In this document: piece by piece, positions 5,771 to 13,430 of the stretch | Position numbering within the stretch: position 1 is the first letter of the stretch | How the letters are laid out: each line of letters begins with the position of its first letter | Source: Gammaproteobacteria bacterium | Lineage (GTDB): Bacteria; Pseudomonadota; Gammaproteobacteria; Steroidobacterales; Woeseiaceae | Direction: 5' to 3' | DNA length: 19,413 nucleotides | Assembly: GCA_029881015.1 (NCBI GenBank) | Contig: JAOUNK010000016.1 | Coordinates: forward strand, 1 to 19,413 | The notes under the pieces: model-generated | What the model was told of the DNA's origin: nothing | The model's database searches: none | Seen by the model: only the letters and a program-made list of their open reading frames with translations | Made by a program: the position numbers and the translations under genes

Positions 5771-8413
5771 ATGACATTACAGAAGAAGACCGCGATGTCT
5801 TTCCTCCTGCTGGTGAGCGTTTTTACCATCGGCTGCTATACGGGCCTGCACCGGATCGTGCATCCGACGTTCGAAGCGCTTGAGCGCGAATCCGTGGCCA
5901 GGGACCTCGACCGGGCACGCCAGGCGGTCGAGGCTGAGTTGCGTGCTCTGGATGTGCTCGTCGCCGATTACGCTGTTTGGGACCATGCGTTTGATTTCGT
6001 GAACGGCGGAAGGGTCTCATTCGTCGAAGAAAACCTGGACATGACGTATTGGCAGAAAATCGACGTCCACATGATGATGTTTTTCAATAGTCGTGGGGAA
6101 ATGGTCTGGGGTGGACTGATTGACCCGACCTATTCAAAAGAACTGTCTGTCGAGAACGAGCTGACGCAAGGCATTGCTCCCAACCATCCGCTGCTCGGTG
6201 GCGAGCACGGACCGAAAAACGTTCACGGACTCCTGCAGACGCAGTCCCATCCGTTGATGGTCAGTTCACATCCGATCTATCCAAATGTCATCGAAGGCAC
6301 GCCCGCCGGAACGGTGGTGATAGGAAAGTACCTCGACGACTCACGAATTCAGGCGCTCCGGGACCGCGCCTACGTCGACCTGACCATAGGGCGGGCAACC
6401 GACTCCGGCAGTCCTGCGGCATTGCCGACGAGCAATCACTCCGACCGTGAAAACTGGAAATGGACCGCCGGTGTGAACGACTTTGTCGTTACCCAGTACC
6501 TTGCCGATGTATTCGGGATGCCCGCTTTGTACCTGACCGTCAGGAAAGAGCGCGAAATGCTGGCGGTCGGGAATACGATGATCGATACCGTGTCCGCTTT
6601 GCTCTTGCTATTCACGGTCTTGCCTTTATTGGTGTTCTGGCTGTATCTGCGGCGATCGATCGTAGCTCCGATGGGTTCCCTCACCGAACATGTGCTCCGA
6701 ATTCGCGAAACCGGCGATTTGAGCGAAAAAATTGACATGCACCGTGCCGATGAGATCGGGCAGCTCGCGAATGAATTTGACTTGCTGACGAGCGAAGTTC
6801 AGGCAGCTCAGGAAGACCTTAAGAAAGCGCGTGATGACGCGCTGCACCTGTCGAAGGTCAAGAGCGAGTTTCTTGCACGCATGAGCCACGAGATTCGCAC
6901 GCCAATGAACGGCGTCCTGGGAATGGTTGAGCTACTGAATAACACGCCGCTTGGGAGTACGCAGAAACGCTACGCGTACACAATTAACGAGTCCGCGGAC
7001 AGGCTCCTCGATATCATCAATGATGTGCTCGATTTCTCGAAGATCGAAGCCGGCAAACTACAGCTCGAAGAAGCGACCTTTGACCTGAATTCCTTTCTCA
7101 CCGATGTGGTCGACAGCCTGCGTGTGCTGGCGCAAAAGAAGAACCTCACTTTTGATTGCGTTTATCCCGAAGGAGTCGGCCTGGCAGTTACTGGCGATCC
7201 ATTCAGACTTCGACAGATACTGACGAACCTGCTCGGCAATGCCATCAAATTCACTGAGTCCGGTGGCGTGACGTTGGAGGTAACGGCTGCCGAGGCGGAC
7301 GCGATGCGCCAGGATATTCGGTTTGTCGTACGCGACACGGGCATCGGCATCTCGTCGGAGAATCAGGACAACATATTCGATTCGTTTGCGCAGGAGGACG
7401 GATCGATGACGCGGCGCTTTGGCGGGACTGGCCTGGGACTCGCAATCAGTAAGGAGCTCGTCGACATGATGGGCGGTGAGCTTGCTGTCGAGAGCGCGCC
7501 CGGTCAGGGCTCGACGTTCACGTTTACTGTCAGAATGCGGGCTTGCTCGGAATCAGAGTTTTCTGCGTCGGCGCGATTGCTGCAGAAGAGCGCACTGGAG
7601 CGACCGGCTATCGCGTGGGAAGGGCAAATTCTCACGGGCAAGGTTCTGCTTGCGGAAGACAATCCGGTCAATCAGCAAGTCGCGGTTGGATTGCTGCAAG
7701 CCATGAATGTGGAGGTGACCGTCGTCGCAAATGGGCGCGAGGCTGTCGCGCTCAGCGGCAGCGGAGAATTCGATGTGATTTTGATGGATTGCCACATGCC
7801 GCTCATGGACGGTTATGAGGCGACCCGAGCCATTCGCGAGAGAGAGTCGAGCGAAGGCGCCAAGCCAGTTAATATTATCGCGGTTACAGCGAATGCGCTT
7901 TCGGGTGATCGCAATCAATGTATCGCGGCAGGAATGAACGCCTACCTGAGCAAGCCGTTCAGTGGCCAGGAACTGTACGAGTCGCTTGCGAAATACCTGC
8001 CCGGATCGGTGGCCGACATGTCAGCTCCGCCAAGCCCGGTCACAGAATCCGGTACGTCGGCTGTGGACCACAGCGTCCTCGTGCAACTCGACGAAATCTC
8101 ACGCGATGGCAAGGGCGGCCTCGCGAATCGTGTCGTGGAGGCTTTCCTTGGATCGTCGAGTGATCTGATGGCACAGATTCGGGATGCGATCACTGCGCAA
8201 GACGGAAGAAACGTTCATACAAGCGCGCATGCCCTGAAGGGTTGCAGCATGAATGTCGGCGCGCGGAACCTTGCTGAACTATGCCGGGCCGTTGAAACAG
8301 CCGGCCGCGAGAACGATTTCTCGGCGGTTCATGAACAGTGGCAGCTAATGCGGACGGAGTACGCGGCAGTTGTTGCAGCGCTGACGGCGTGGAGCGGAGT
8401 TGTCGCGGCATGA
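5771..8413 (+). CDS. CHASE4-containing hybrid sensor histidine kinase with REC and Hpt domains
   Basis: The 880-residue BarA-like tripartite kinase is built as follows. TM1 is about residues 9-26. A periplasmic CHASE4-type sensor follows to about 260 (VADYAVWDHAFDFV, FVEENL). TM2 is about 270-291. HAMP is about 293-346 (DEIGQLANEFD). HisKA has SHEIRTPMNG with phospho-His373. HATPase_c has Asn490 (NLLGNAIKF), DTGIGIS and FGGTGLGLAI. REC has AEDNPVNQQ, phospho-Asp673 and the SKPF lysine. The C-terminal Hpt has HALKG with His820. All catalytic residues are intact, so a full His-Asp-His relay is expected, donating phosphate to a separate receiver, most simply the next gene, whose ATG overlaps this stop. 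The start is ATG 5771; an in-frame TTG at 5759 adds four residues and neither has a good Shine-Dalgarno. The ligand of the CHASE4 domain is unknown. GC content is lower than in neighbouring genes. Confidence 0.93.
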   Translation: MTLQKKTAMSFLLLVSVFTIGCYTGLHRIVHPTFEALERESVARDLDRARQAVEAELRALDVLVADYAVWDHAFDFVNGGRVSFVEENLDMTYWQKIDVHMMMFFNSRGEMVWGGLIDPTYSKELSVENELTQGIAPNHPLLGGEHGPKNVHGLLQTQSHPLMVSSHPIYPNVIEGTPAGTVVIGKYLDDSRIQALRDRAYVDLTIGRATDSGSPAALPTSNHSDRENWKWTAGVNDFVVTQYLADVFGMPALYLTVRKEREMLAVGNTMIDTVSALLLLFTVLPLLVFWLYLRRSIVAPMGSLTEHVLRIRETGDLSEKIDMHRADEIGQLANEFDLLTSEVQAAQEDLKKARDDALHLSKVKSEFLARMSHEIRTPMNGVLGMVELLNNTPLGSTQKRYAYTINESADRLLDIINDVLDFSKIEAGKLQLEEATFDLNSFLTDVVDSLRVLAQKKNLTFDCVYPEGVGLAVTGDPFRLRQILTNLLGNAIKFTESGGVTLEVTAAEADAMRQDIRFVVRDTGIGISSENQDNIFDSFAQEDGSMTRRFGGTGLGLAISKELVDMMGGELAVESAPGQGSTFTFTVRMRACSESEFSASARLLQKSALERPAIAWEGQILTGKVLLAEDNPVNQQVAVGLLQAMNVEVTVVANGREAVALSGSGEFDVILMDCHMPLMDGYEATRAIRERESSEGAKPVNIIAVTANALSGDRNQCIAAGMNAYLSKPFSGQELYESLAKYLPGSVADMSAPPSPVTESGTSAVDHSVLVQLDEISRDGKGGLANRVVEAFLGSSSDLMAQIRDAITAQDGRNVHTSAHALKGCSMNVGARNLAELCRAVETAGRENDFSAVHEQWQLMRTEYAAVVAALTAWSGVVAA

Positions 8414-10503
8414 GCGCTTCCGCGAATGAATCAAAGGCGCCCCTGGCGCTCATTATCGACGACGACACGTCGCAATTGATAATAATGGAGGACGTGCTGC
8501 TGCACGCCGGATTTCGGGTGTCAACGGCCTGTACCGGATCGGAGGGTTTCGAGAAATTTCGCAATGAGTTTCCTGACATAGTCTTGCTCGATGTTGAAAT
8601 GCCGGGGATGAGCGGCTTCGAAGTCTGCAGGGCGATGCGCGCGCTGGAGCAGGACCGGCAAGTGCCGATTCTGATGGTGACCGGGCACGACGATAACGAA
8701 TCCGTGCAGCTGGCCTACGACCTCGGAGCGACCGATTTCATTACCAAGCCGATTTCATGGCCGATTTTGCCACATCGGCTTCAGTATGTTCTGCGTGCGC
8801 ACAACGCGTCAAAAGATTTGCGTGGATTGATTCAGGCGCTGCCTGATCTCATCTTTGCAGTGAATGCTGACGGTGAATACCAGGAAACGGTCAGTAGTGC
8901 GGAAGCCGATCTCTCGCGGAAAGCGCGGGCGCTTGGTGCAGCGTCACAGGTGAATTTCTACCCCTGTGAGGGAGACAGCGAGGCGCGAGCGTGCATTCGC
9001 CGGGCGATTGAGTTTGGCAAGCCGCAGGTATACGAGTACACACTGGAAGAATTTGGCGTCGATCTTGAAACGAGGTTCGTAGCCCGTGACGACCAGTCGG
9101 TACTGGCGATCATCAGGGATATCACAGAGCGCAAGAAATCAGAGGCGAGAATCTATAAGCTTGCCTATTTCGACGAACTTACGTCCTTACCCAACCGGCA
9201 ACTCATCGGAGAGCTGCTCGAGAAGTCGATCGACCAGGCCAGGGCGAATCACAAGAAATTCGCGATCCTGTTCATTGATCTCGACAGGTTCAAGCGCATA
9301 AACGACTCGCTTGGCCATACTGTTGGTGACGAACTGCTAAAGGGAGTGGCAGCGCGGCTTCTGAAATGTACGCGTTCTACGGATCGTCATGGCAGATCTG
9401 ATACTGCAGAGGTGGCAGTAACGGAACTCGCTCGATTTGGTGGCGACGAATTCATACTCAAAGTTGGCGATGTGAAGTCTGAAGCCGAAGTATCGTCAGT
9501 CGCAGCCAGGGTTATCGAGGCGCTGTCCTCACCATTTGAGTGCCTGGGTCACCACTTTTCCATTACGCCCAGCATAGGGATCGCGATGTTTCCCTCTGAC
9601 GGCAGTTCGAGTGAAGACCTGATCATGAATGCCGATGCGGCCATGTACCGAGCAAAAGCTGCTGGCCGCAATAACTACAAGTTCTATTCCGAGACGATGC
9701 GTACGCGTTCCCTGCACCGACTCGATCTCGAAAACGAGATTAGCGCGGCCATAGACCAACAGCAGTTCAAGCTCCACTATCAGCCAAAGGTGGACGTCGA
9801 CTCGTGGTCTATCGTTGGCGTCGAAGCGCTGCTGCGGTGGACTCATCCGGAGCGCGGCAAGATCAGTCCCGACATGTTCATTCCGGTCGCAGAGGAAACG
9901 GGCTTGATAGTACCGATCGACCGCTGGGTTATACGTGAGTCGTGCCGGCAGATTCGCCGCTGGTCGCAATCGCTCGATACGGTACCCAGCGTATCGGTCA
10001 ACCTATCGGCACAGCATTTCCATTCCGAATCGATGGCGGCCGACGTCCTCACGATCATTAGGGAAGAGGGGATCGCGGCAAGTCAGCTGGAACTCGAAAT
10101 CACAGAGAATGTGCTGTTGCACGACATCGATCGCACGGTGAGCACGCTGCGGTTGCTCAAGAAGTCAGGTATTAGAGTCTCGGTAGATGACTTCGGGACC
10201 GGGTACTCGTCACTCAGCTATCTGAAACGGCTCCCCATAGACACGCTCAAGATCGATCGCTCGTTCGTAAAGAACCTGCACCACGATGAGGATGACGCGG
10301 CAATATGCGCGGCTATTCTTGCAATGGCGAGGCGGCTTAACCTGAGTGTCGTTGCTGAAGGCGTGGAGTTGCAGGAGCAGCTCAATTTCCTGCGCCGCAA
10401 TGGCTGTGACCTGATTCAGGGATACCTCTACAGCGAAGCTGTTCCTCCCGACGAAATCATCGCGCTTCTTCCCCGTCTTCGGAAAAAGAACCTCATCGCT
10501 TAG
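8410..10503 (+). CDS. Response regulator with PAS-like, GGDEF and EAL domains (c-di-GMP turnover)
   Basis: The 697-residue protein begins at ATG 8410 inside the ATGA overlap with the kinase stop; an upstream in-frame ATG at 8338 lies within the kinase gene and is not needed. REC is residues 10-130 (IIDDD, phospho-Asp61 in LLDVEMPG, Lys113 in TKP). A PAS-like segment follows, about 135-240 (LPDLIFAVNADG, ending IIRDITERKK). GGDEF is about 245-428 with intact GGDEF at 344-348. EAL is about 435-690 with EALLRW at 472, ELEITEN, DDFGTGYSS and AEGVE. Both catalytic signatures are intact, so it may make and degrade cyclic-di-GMP; many such tandem proteins use only one activity. The inhibitory I-site RxxD is absent before GGDEF, and about 14 extra residues precede the motif. 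It is the likely phosphoacceptor of the neighbouring kinase. Confidence 0.93.
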   Translation: MSASANESKAPLALIIDDDTSQLIIMEDVLLHAGFRVSTACTGSEGFEKFRNEFPDIVLLDVEMPGMSGFEVCRAMRALEQDRQVPILMVTGHDDNESVQLAYDLGATDFITKPISWPILPHRLQYVLRAHNASKDLRGLIQALPDLIFAVNADGEYQETVSSAEADLSRKARALGAASQVNFYPCEGDSEARACIRRAIEFGKPQVYEYTLEEFGVDLETRFVARDDQSVLAIIRDITERKKSEARIYKLAYFDELTSLPNRQLIGELLEKSIDQARANHKKFAILFIDLDRFKRINDSLGHTVGDELLKGVAARLLKCTRSTDRHGRSDTAEVAVTELARFGGDEFILKVGDVKSEAEVSSVAARVIEALSSPFECLGHHFSITPSIGIAMFPSDGSSSEDLIMNADAAMYRAKAAGRNNYKFYSETMRTRSLHRLDLENEISAAIDQQQFKLHYQPKVDVDSWSIVGVEALLRWTHPERGKISPDMFIPVAEETGLIVPIDRWVIRESCRQIRRWSQSLDTVPSVSVNLSAQHFHSESMAADVLTIIREEGIAASQLELEITENVLLHDIDRTVSTLRLLKKSGIRVSVDDFGTGYSSLSYLKRLPIDTLKIDRSFVKNLHHDEDDAAICAAILAMARRLNLSVVAEGVELQEQLNFLRRNGCDLIQGYLYSEAVPPDEIIALLPRLRKKNLIA

Positions 10504-10548
10504 CCGCGTTGTGGCTCATCCCGGGGCCGAGGTCCGGAAGAAGGTGGC

Positions 10549-10583
10549 GTCAGGTGGTCGAATCACCTGTCCGGAATCATTTT
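10549..10583 (+). repeat. Putative attachment-site repeat, copy 2 (degenerate tRNA-Thr 3' end)
   Basis: This lies between two convergent genes and matches the tRNA-Thr 3' end at 30 of 35 positions without gaps, T-run included. The T-stem is preserved and even one base pair longer (CAGGTG with CACCTG). It is not a tRNA gene: upstream bases cannot pair with the acceptor strand and CCA has become TCA. TCCGGA at 10533-10538 can also pair with TCCGGA at 10570-10575, so the structure plus TTTT could act today as a weak terminator for one or both convergent genes. Confidence 0.6.
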
Positions 10584-10584
10584 C

Positions 10585-11436
10585 TCAAACCAGCCTCGCC
10601 TTGAGTTCCTGCCGAAACCGTCGGCTCACGGGGACCCGTGCATCGGTCCGCAGGCGGGCCTCGCCATCACCGGTATCGAATGCGACGATTTCCGCCACCC
10701 GGTCGAGATTCACGATGGCACTGCGATGCACGCGCTGGAATCCCAGCGGCAGAAGCCTCTCGTCGATGCGTGTCATCGTCTCTCGCAACGGGTACACACG
10801 GTTGCCCACGTGCAGGTTCACGTAGTTGCCGCTCGACTCGATCCAGTCGATTTCGTCGATGCGCACGAGAAACTCGCGCCCCAGTTTCTTGACGAGGAAG
10901 CGATCCGGAACCCCGGTCGTTGGAGTCTCGTCCTGCGGCTCATCGAGAAAGCCCGCTTCGCCCTGCAGACGCCGCAGCACGAAACGATAGAGGTAGACGA
11001 TCACGATAATCAGGAGGTAGGCGCGGAAATCCTTCAAGTACTCATAGCCGAATTCAGTGAGCCAGTGCTCCCAGTGGTAGGTCCCGAGACTGGATGAGGC
11101 CGAGAACACGAGGACGCGGCCCCAGTACATAAGGGTCACGTGAGCCAGCGAGAAAGCAACGCTGAACAGCGCGTGCGCGCGCACGGTGCGACGCCAGTTG
11201 TTCACGCCGATCGTGTTGCGGTGGTCGAACCACAGGACGAGCGGAAACAGCGCGATCATCGCGACATGGCTGGTCCCTTCGAGGACGACGGGTTCCAGCC
11301 AGTCGACCGCAGTGCCGCCGCGCCCCCGCTCGATGACCTCGAGCCCGACGTTTGCCAGGAATCCGACGAGGGCGAAACTCAGCACCATGCCGATTTCCCA
11401 CCAGCGGCGATTTTCGAGGTAGCGTTGCAGGGTCAT
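10585..11436 (-). CDS. Membrane-anchored LytTR-family transcriptional regulator
   Basis: The 283-residue protein has an N-terminal integral membrane region of about four helices (around residues 15-31, 56-71, 88-110 and 138-154), a linker, and a C-terminal LytTR DNA-binding domain from about 180. The domain has the typical IDWIESSGNYVNLHV, the conserved FQRVHRSAIVNLDRV and the final VPVSRRFRQEL. There is no receiver domain, so the signal is probably sensed through the membrane part rather than by phosphorylation. It is divergently arranged with the acyltransferase gene, and two repeats with LytTR-like 21-base periodicity lie between them, suggesting that it controls that gene or itself. Its stop codon is two bases from the tRNA-like repeat. 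The membrane signal is unknown. Confidence 0.9.
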   Translation of the reverse strand: MTLQRYLENRRWWEIGMVLSFALVGFLANVGLEVIERGRGGTAVDWLEPVVLEGTSHVAMIALFPLVLWFDHRNTIGVNNWRRTVRAHALFSVAFSLAHVTLMYWGRVLVFSASSSLGTYHWEHWLTEFGYEYLKDFRAYLLIIVIVYLYRFVLRRLQGEAGFLDEPQDETPTTGVPDRFLVKKLGREFLVRIDEIDWIESSGNYVNLHVGNRVYPLRETMTRIDERLLPLGFQRVHRSAIVNLDRVAEIVAFDTGDGEARLRTDARVPVSRRFRQELKARLV

Positions 11437-11475
11437 GGCGCAATCCTAGCAAGCGGGCGCACCTCGCGGCGACAC

Positions 11476-11504
11476 TTCGTCACTCCAAGGACGCGATTCG
11501 TCAC
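11476..11504. promoter_or_regulatory. Direct repeat pair, candidate LytTR binding site
   Basis: TTCGTCAC occurs at 11476-11483 and again at 11497-11504, start to start exactly 21 bases. LytTR regulators bind two short direct repeats about two helical turns apart on one DNA face, which this fits. The pair ends 13 bases before a candidate -35 of the acyltransferase promoter, a position suited to activation. Confidence 0.5.
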
Positions 11505-11517
11505 AAATGCCGGTCGG

Positions 11518-11546
11518 TTGAGCACAGGACGGTACAACCATCTCAT
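11518..11546 (+). promoter_or_regulatory. Candidate promoter of the acyltransferase gene
   Basis: TTGAGC (4/6), a 17-base spacer, then TCTCAT (4/6). Both boxes are weak, as expected of a promoter needing an activator; the repeat pair lies just upstream. The leader to ATG 11594 would be about 40 bases. Confidence 0.4.
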
Positions 11547-11593
11547 CAGAAGGCGGAATCTATGCTTGAACTAAGGCATTCAAGGACACCCTG

Positions 11594-12793
11594 ATGAATA
11601 CCGAACGCCGCCATGATATCGACGCGCTACGCGTCTTCGCCTTCAGCCTGCTGATTCTGTACCACGTGGCCATGTTCTACGTGGCGGACTGGGGCTGGCA
11701 CGTCAAATCCTCCTACCAGGCTGAGTGGCTGCAGTTTCCCATGACGCTCGTCAACCAGTGGCGCATGTCGCTGCTTTTCATCATCTCCGGGCTCGCCATC
11801 AGCTTCGTCTGGCCACGGTACACGCCGGGCCGCTTCGCCCTGAGACGGCTGCTGCGCCTGCTGCTGCCGCTGCTCTTCGGCATGGCGTTGATCGTGGCGC
11901 CACAGTGCTACTACGAGGCCCTGGGCAAGGGGCTCATCGAGCCGGGCTACGGCCGCTTCCTGCTGCAGTACCTGACCTTCCAGGACTTCCCGGGTCAGGC
12001 CTGGGGCGGCGAAGAGGAGATTGTCTGGACCTGGAACCACCTCTGGTACCTCGCTTACGTGCTGTTCTATTCGCTGCTGCTGATACCGATCGCGATGCTG
12101 CTCGACGGACCACTGCGGCGGGTACGCAGCGGCTTCCAGGCCCTGCGGGGGTTCTGGATATATGCTGTCCCGGTTGCCGTGCTCATGGTGTACGGCGCGT
12201 TCATTTACCCAAAGTTTCCGTACATCAGCCACGCGCTCCTGGACGACTGGTACGCCCACGCCATGTACGGCACGTTCTTTCTGATGGGTTACATGATTGG
12301 TCGTGACGAGGGGTTCTGGAGTGACCTGAGTCGCATGCGCTGGGCGACGCTGGTGGCCGCAGTGATTTTCTTCGCGCTGTTCATGCTGCGTGACGAGTTG
12401 ATTCCGAGCGATGCGTTTCCGCTCGCCGATCGGGTGAAGTCATTGATTATTTACAGCAACCGCTGGCTCTGGATCCTCGCCGTGTTCGGCTGGGGGCATC
12501 GTCTCGTGACCAGGCCGAAACCCTGGCTGAGCTACGCTACCGAGGCCGTCTATCCCTGGTACATCCTGCACCAGACGATCACGGTCGTGCTTGGCGTGCA
12601 TCTTGCGAAGCTGTCGCTGGGTCCGGTCGTCGAACCGCTGCTGGTCCTGGGCGGGACGATCGCGGGCTGCCTGTTGCTGCACGAGTTCCTGATTCGCCGG
12701 ACGCCGTTACTGCGACCGCTGTTCGGGCTCGCGGCAAAGGCGCCGTCTACTCGACTCGCTGAAACACAACCTCAAACTTCTCCGAGCCGGTAA
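11594..12793 (+). CDS. Acyltransferase-3 family integral membrane protein
   Basis: The 399-residue protein begins with RRHDIDALRVFAFSLLILYH, containing the R-x10-H motif (Arg13, His24) of the acyltransferase-3 family, which transfers acyl groups to envelope glycans or other extracytoplasmic acceptors. About ten hydrophobic segments follow, with FIISGLAISF, WNHLWYLAYVLFY and AVYPWYILHQT as recognisable family stretches. The closest general resemblance is to the OpgC/MdoC-like branch, but the substrate cannot be named. AAGGA seven bases upstream supports ATG 11594. It is divergent from the membrane LytTR regulator, its likely controller. The last 47 bases overlap the 3' end of the convergent reductase-like gene. 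Confidence 0.9.
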   Translation: MNTERRHDIDALRVFAFSLLILYHVAMFYVADWGWHVKSSYQAEWLQFPMTLVNQWRMSLLFIISGLAISFVWPRYTPGRFALRRLLRLLLPLLFGMALIVAPQCYYEALGKGLIEPGYGRFLLQYLTFQDFPGQAWGGEEEIVWTWNHLWYLAYVLFYSLLLIPIAMLLDGPLRRVRSGFQALRGFWIYAVPVAVLMVYGAFIYPKFPYISHALLDDWYAHAMYGTFFLMGYMIGRDEGFWSDLSRMRWATLVAAVIFFALFMLRDELIPSDAFPLADRVKSLIIYSNRWLWILAVFGWGHRLVTRPKPWLSYATEAVYPWYILHQTITVVLGVHLAKLSLGPVVEPLLVLGGTIAGCLLLHEFLIRRTPLLRPLFGLAAKAPSTRLAETQPQTSPSR

Positions 12794-13430
12794 AACTGTT
12801 GTTCAGCAGCATGACGATCAGGTATTCCGTCGCACGCGCATGGTAGATGCCACCGACATCGACACTGTCGAGGCCCATCGCACGAACCCACTCGGCAACT
12901 TGGCGCTTGGCCTCGGCGTTGTCGCCGGCCAGGGGAATGACGGGTGGCGGCGTCGGCGGATCGATCATCAGCTGCCAGTTGATCGTGTTGAAGGCTTTGA
13001 CCACGAATGCATCGGGGTGCGCTTCCTGCACTATTTCGCCTAATGAACGGTCAGTCCCGTAGGTGAACGTCGGCGGGTCCCCTTCGACAATGAGGGGATT
13101 GGTCGGATCGATGATGATCTTGCCTGACAGATCGCCGAGCCCGCTGACGACCGACTCCGTGACCATGCCGGGAACGGCAAGCACGATGACGTCCGCACGG
13201 GCGGCGGCCTCCGCCGGCAGTGCCGCGGTGGCGTTCGGGGTCCTGTCGACGAGCGCCCGGGTCTTCTCCGATTCCGGATTCCGGGAGCCGTAAATGACGG
13301 TGTGCTCGAGTGCGGCAAACTCGGTGCCGAGGGCCATGCCGACATTCCCTGTCCCTACGACCGCAATAGTCTCTGCCTGCGCGGCACCGACAAAGAGCAA
13401 CGCAGCCAGGAAGCAGGTGCGCGGCCGCAT
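12747..13430 (-). CDS. Exported Rossmann NAD(P)-binding protein, F420-dependent NADP reductase-like
   Basis: The 227-residue protein starts with a convincing signal peptide (MRPRTCFLAALLFVGAAQA, cut before ETIAVVG). The Rossmann nucleotide motif GTGNVG follows at once (residues 26-31), with SRNP after beta-2, the place that binds the NADP phosphate in F420-dependent NADP reductases. Later family elements are VIVLAVPG, IIIDPTNPL, VVKAFNTINWQ and GDNAEAKRQVAEW. The next ATG is inside the nucleotide-binding loop, so the signal segment cannot be dismissed as a misplaced start. An NAD(P)-fold protein outside the cytoplasm is unusual because such cofactors are scarce there; a prebound cofactor, Tat-independent export of a redox-dead protein, or a membrane-anchored cytoplasmic form are alternatives. 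Its ATG overlaps the stop of the SPFH gene (TAATG), so the two are translationally coupled. Confidence 0.85.
   Translation of the reverse strand: MRPRTCFLAALLFVGAAQAETIAVVGTGNVGMALGTEFAALEHTVIYGSRNPESEKTRALVDRTPNATAALPAEAAARADVIVLAVPGMVTESVVSGLGDLSGKIIIDPTNPLIVEGDPPTFTYGTDRSLGEIVQEAHPDAFVVKAFNTINWQLMIDPPTPPPVIPLAGDNAEAKRQVAEWVRAMGLDSVDVGGIYHARATEYLIVMLLNNSFTGSEKFEVVFQRVE

Noticed and set aside
10503..10583. Full-length degenerate tRNA-Thr copy, since GCCG at 10503 is almost the right distance from the repeat
   Set aside because: Apart from GCCG and GCTCA the 5' half does not align and cannot form acceptor, D or anticodon stems; it also begins inside the stop codon of the GGDEF-EAL gene. Only the 3' 35 bases are supported.
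10511..10825. Plus-strand open frame of 104 codons starting just after the GGDEF-EAL gene
   Set aside because: It runs through the tRNA-like repeat and then antisense to the LytTR domain, and has no recognisable protein features.
11627..12259. Minus-strand open frame of 210 codons inside the acyltransferase gene
   Set aside because: The product is rich in Gln/Glu/Val with no membrane or catalytic pattern; it is a shadow of the membrane protein.
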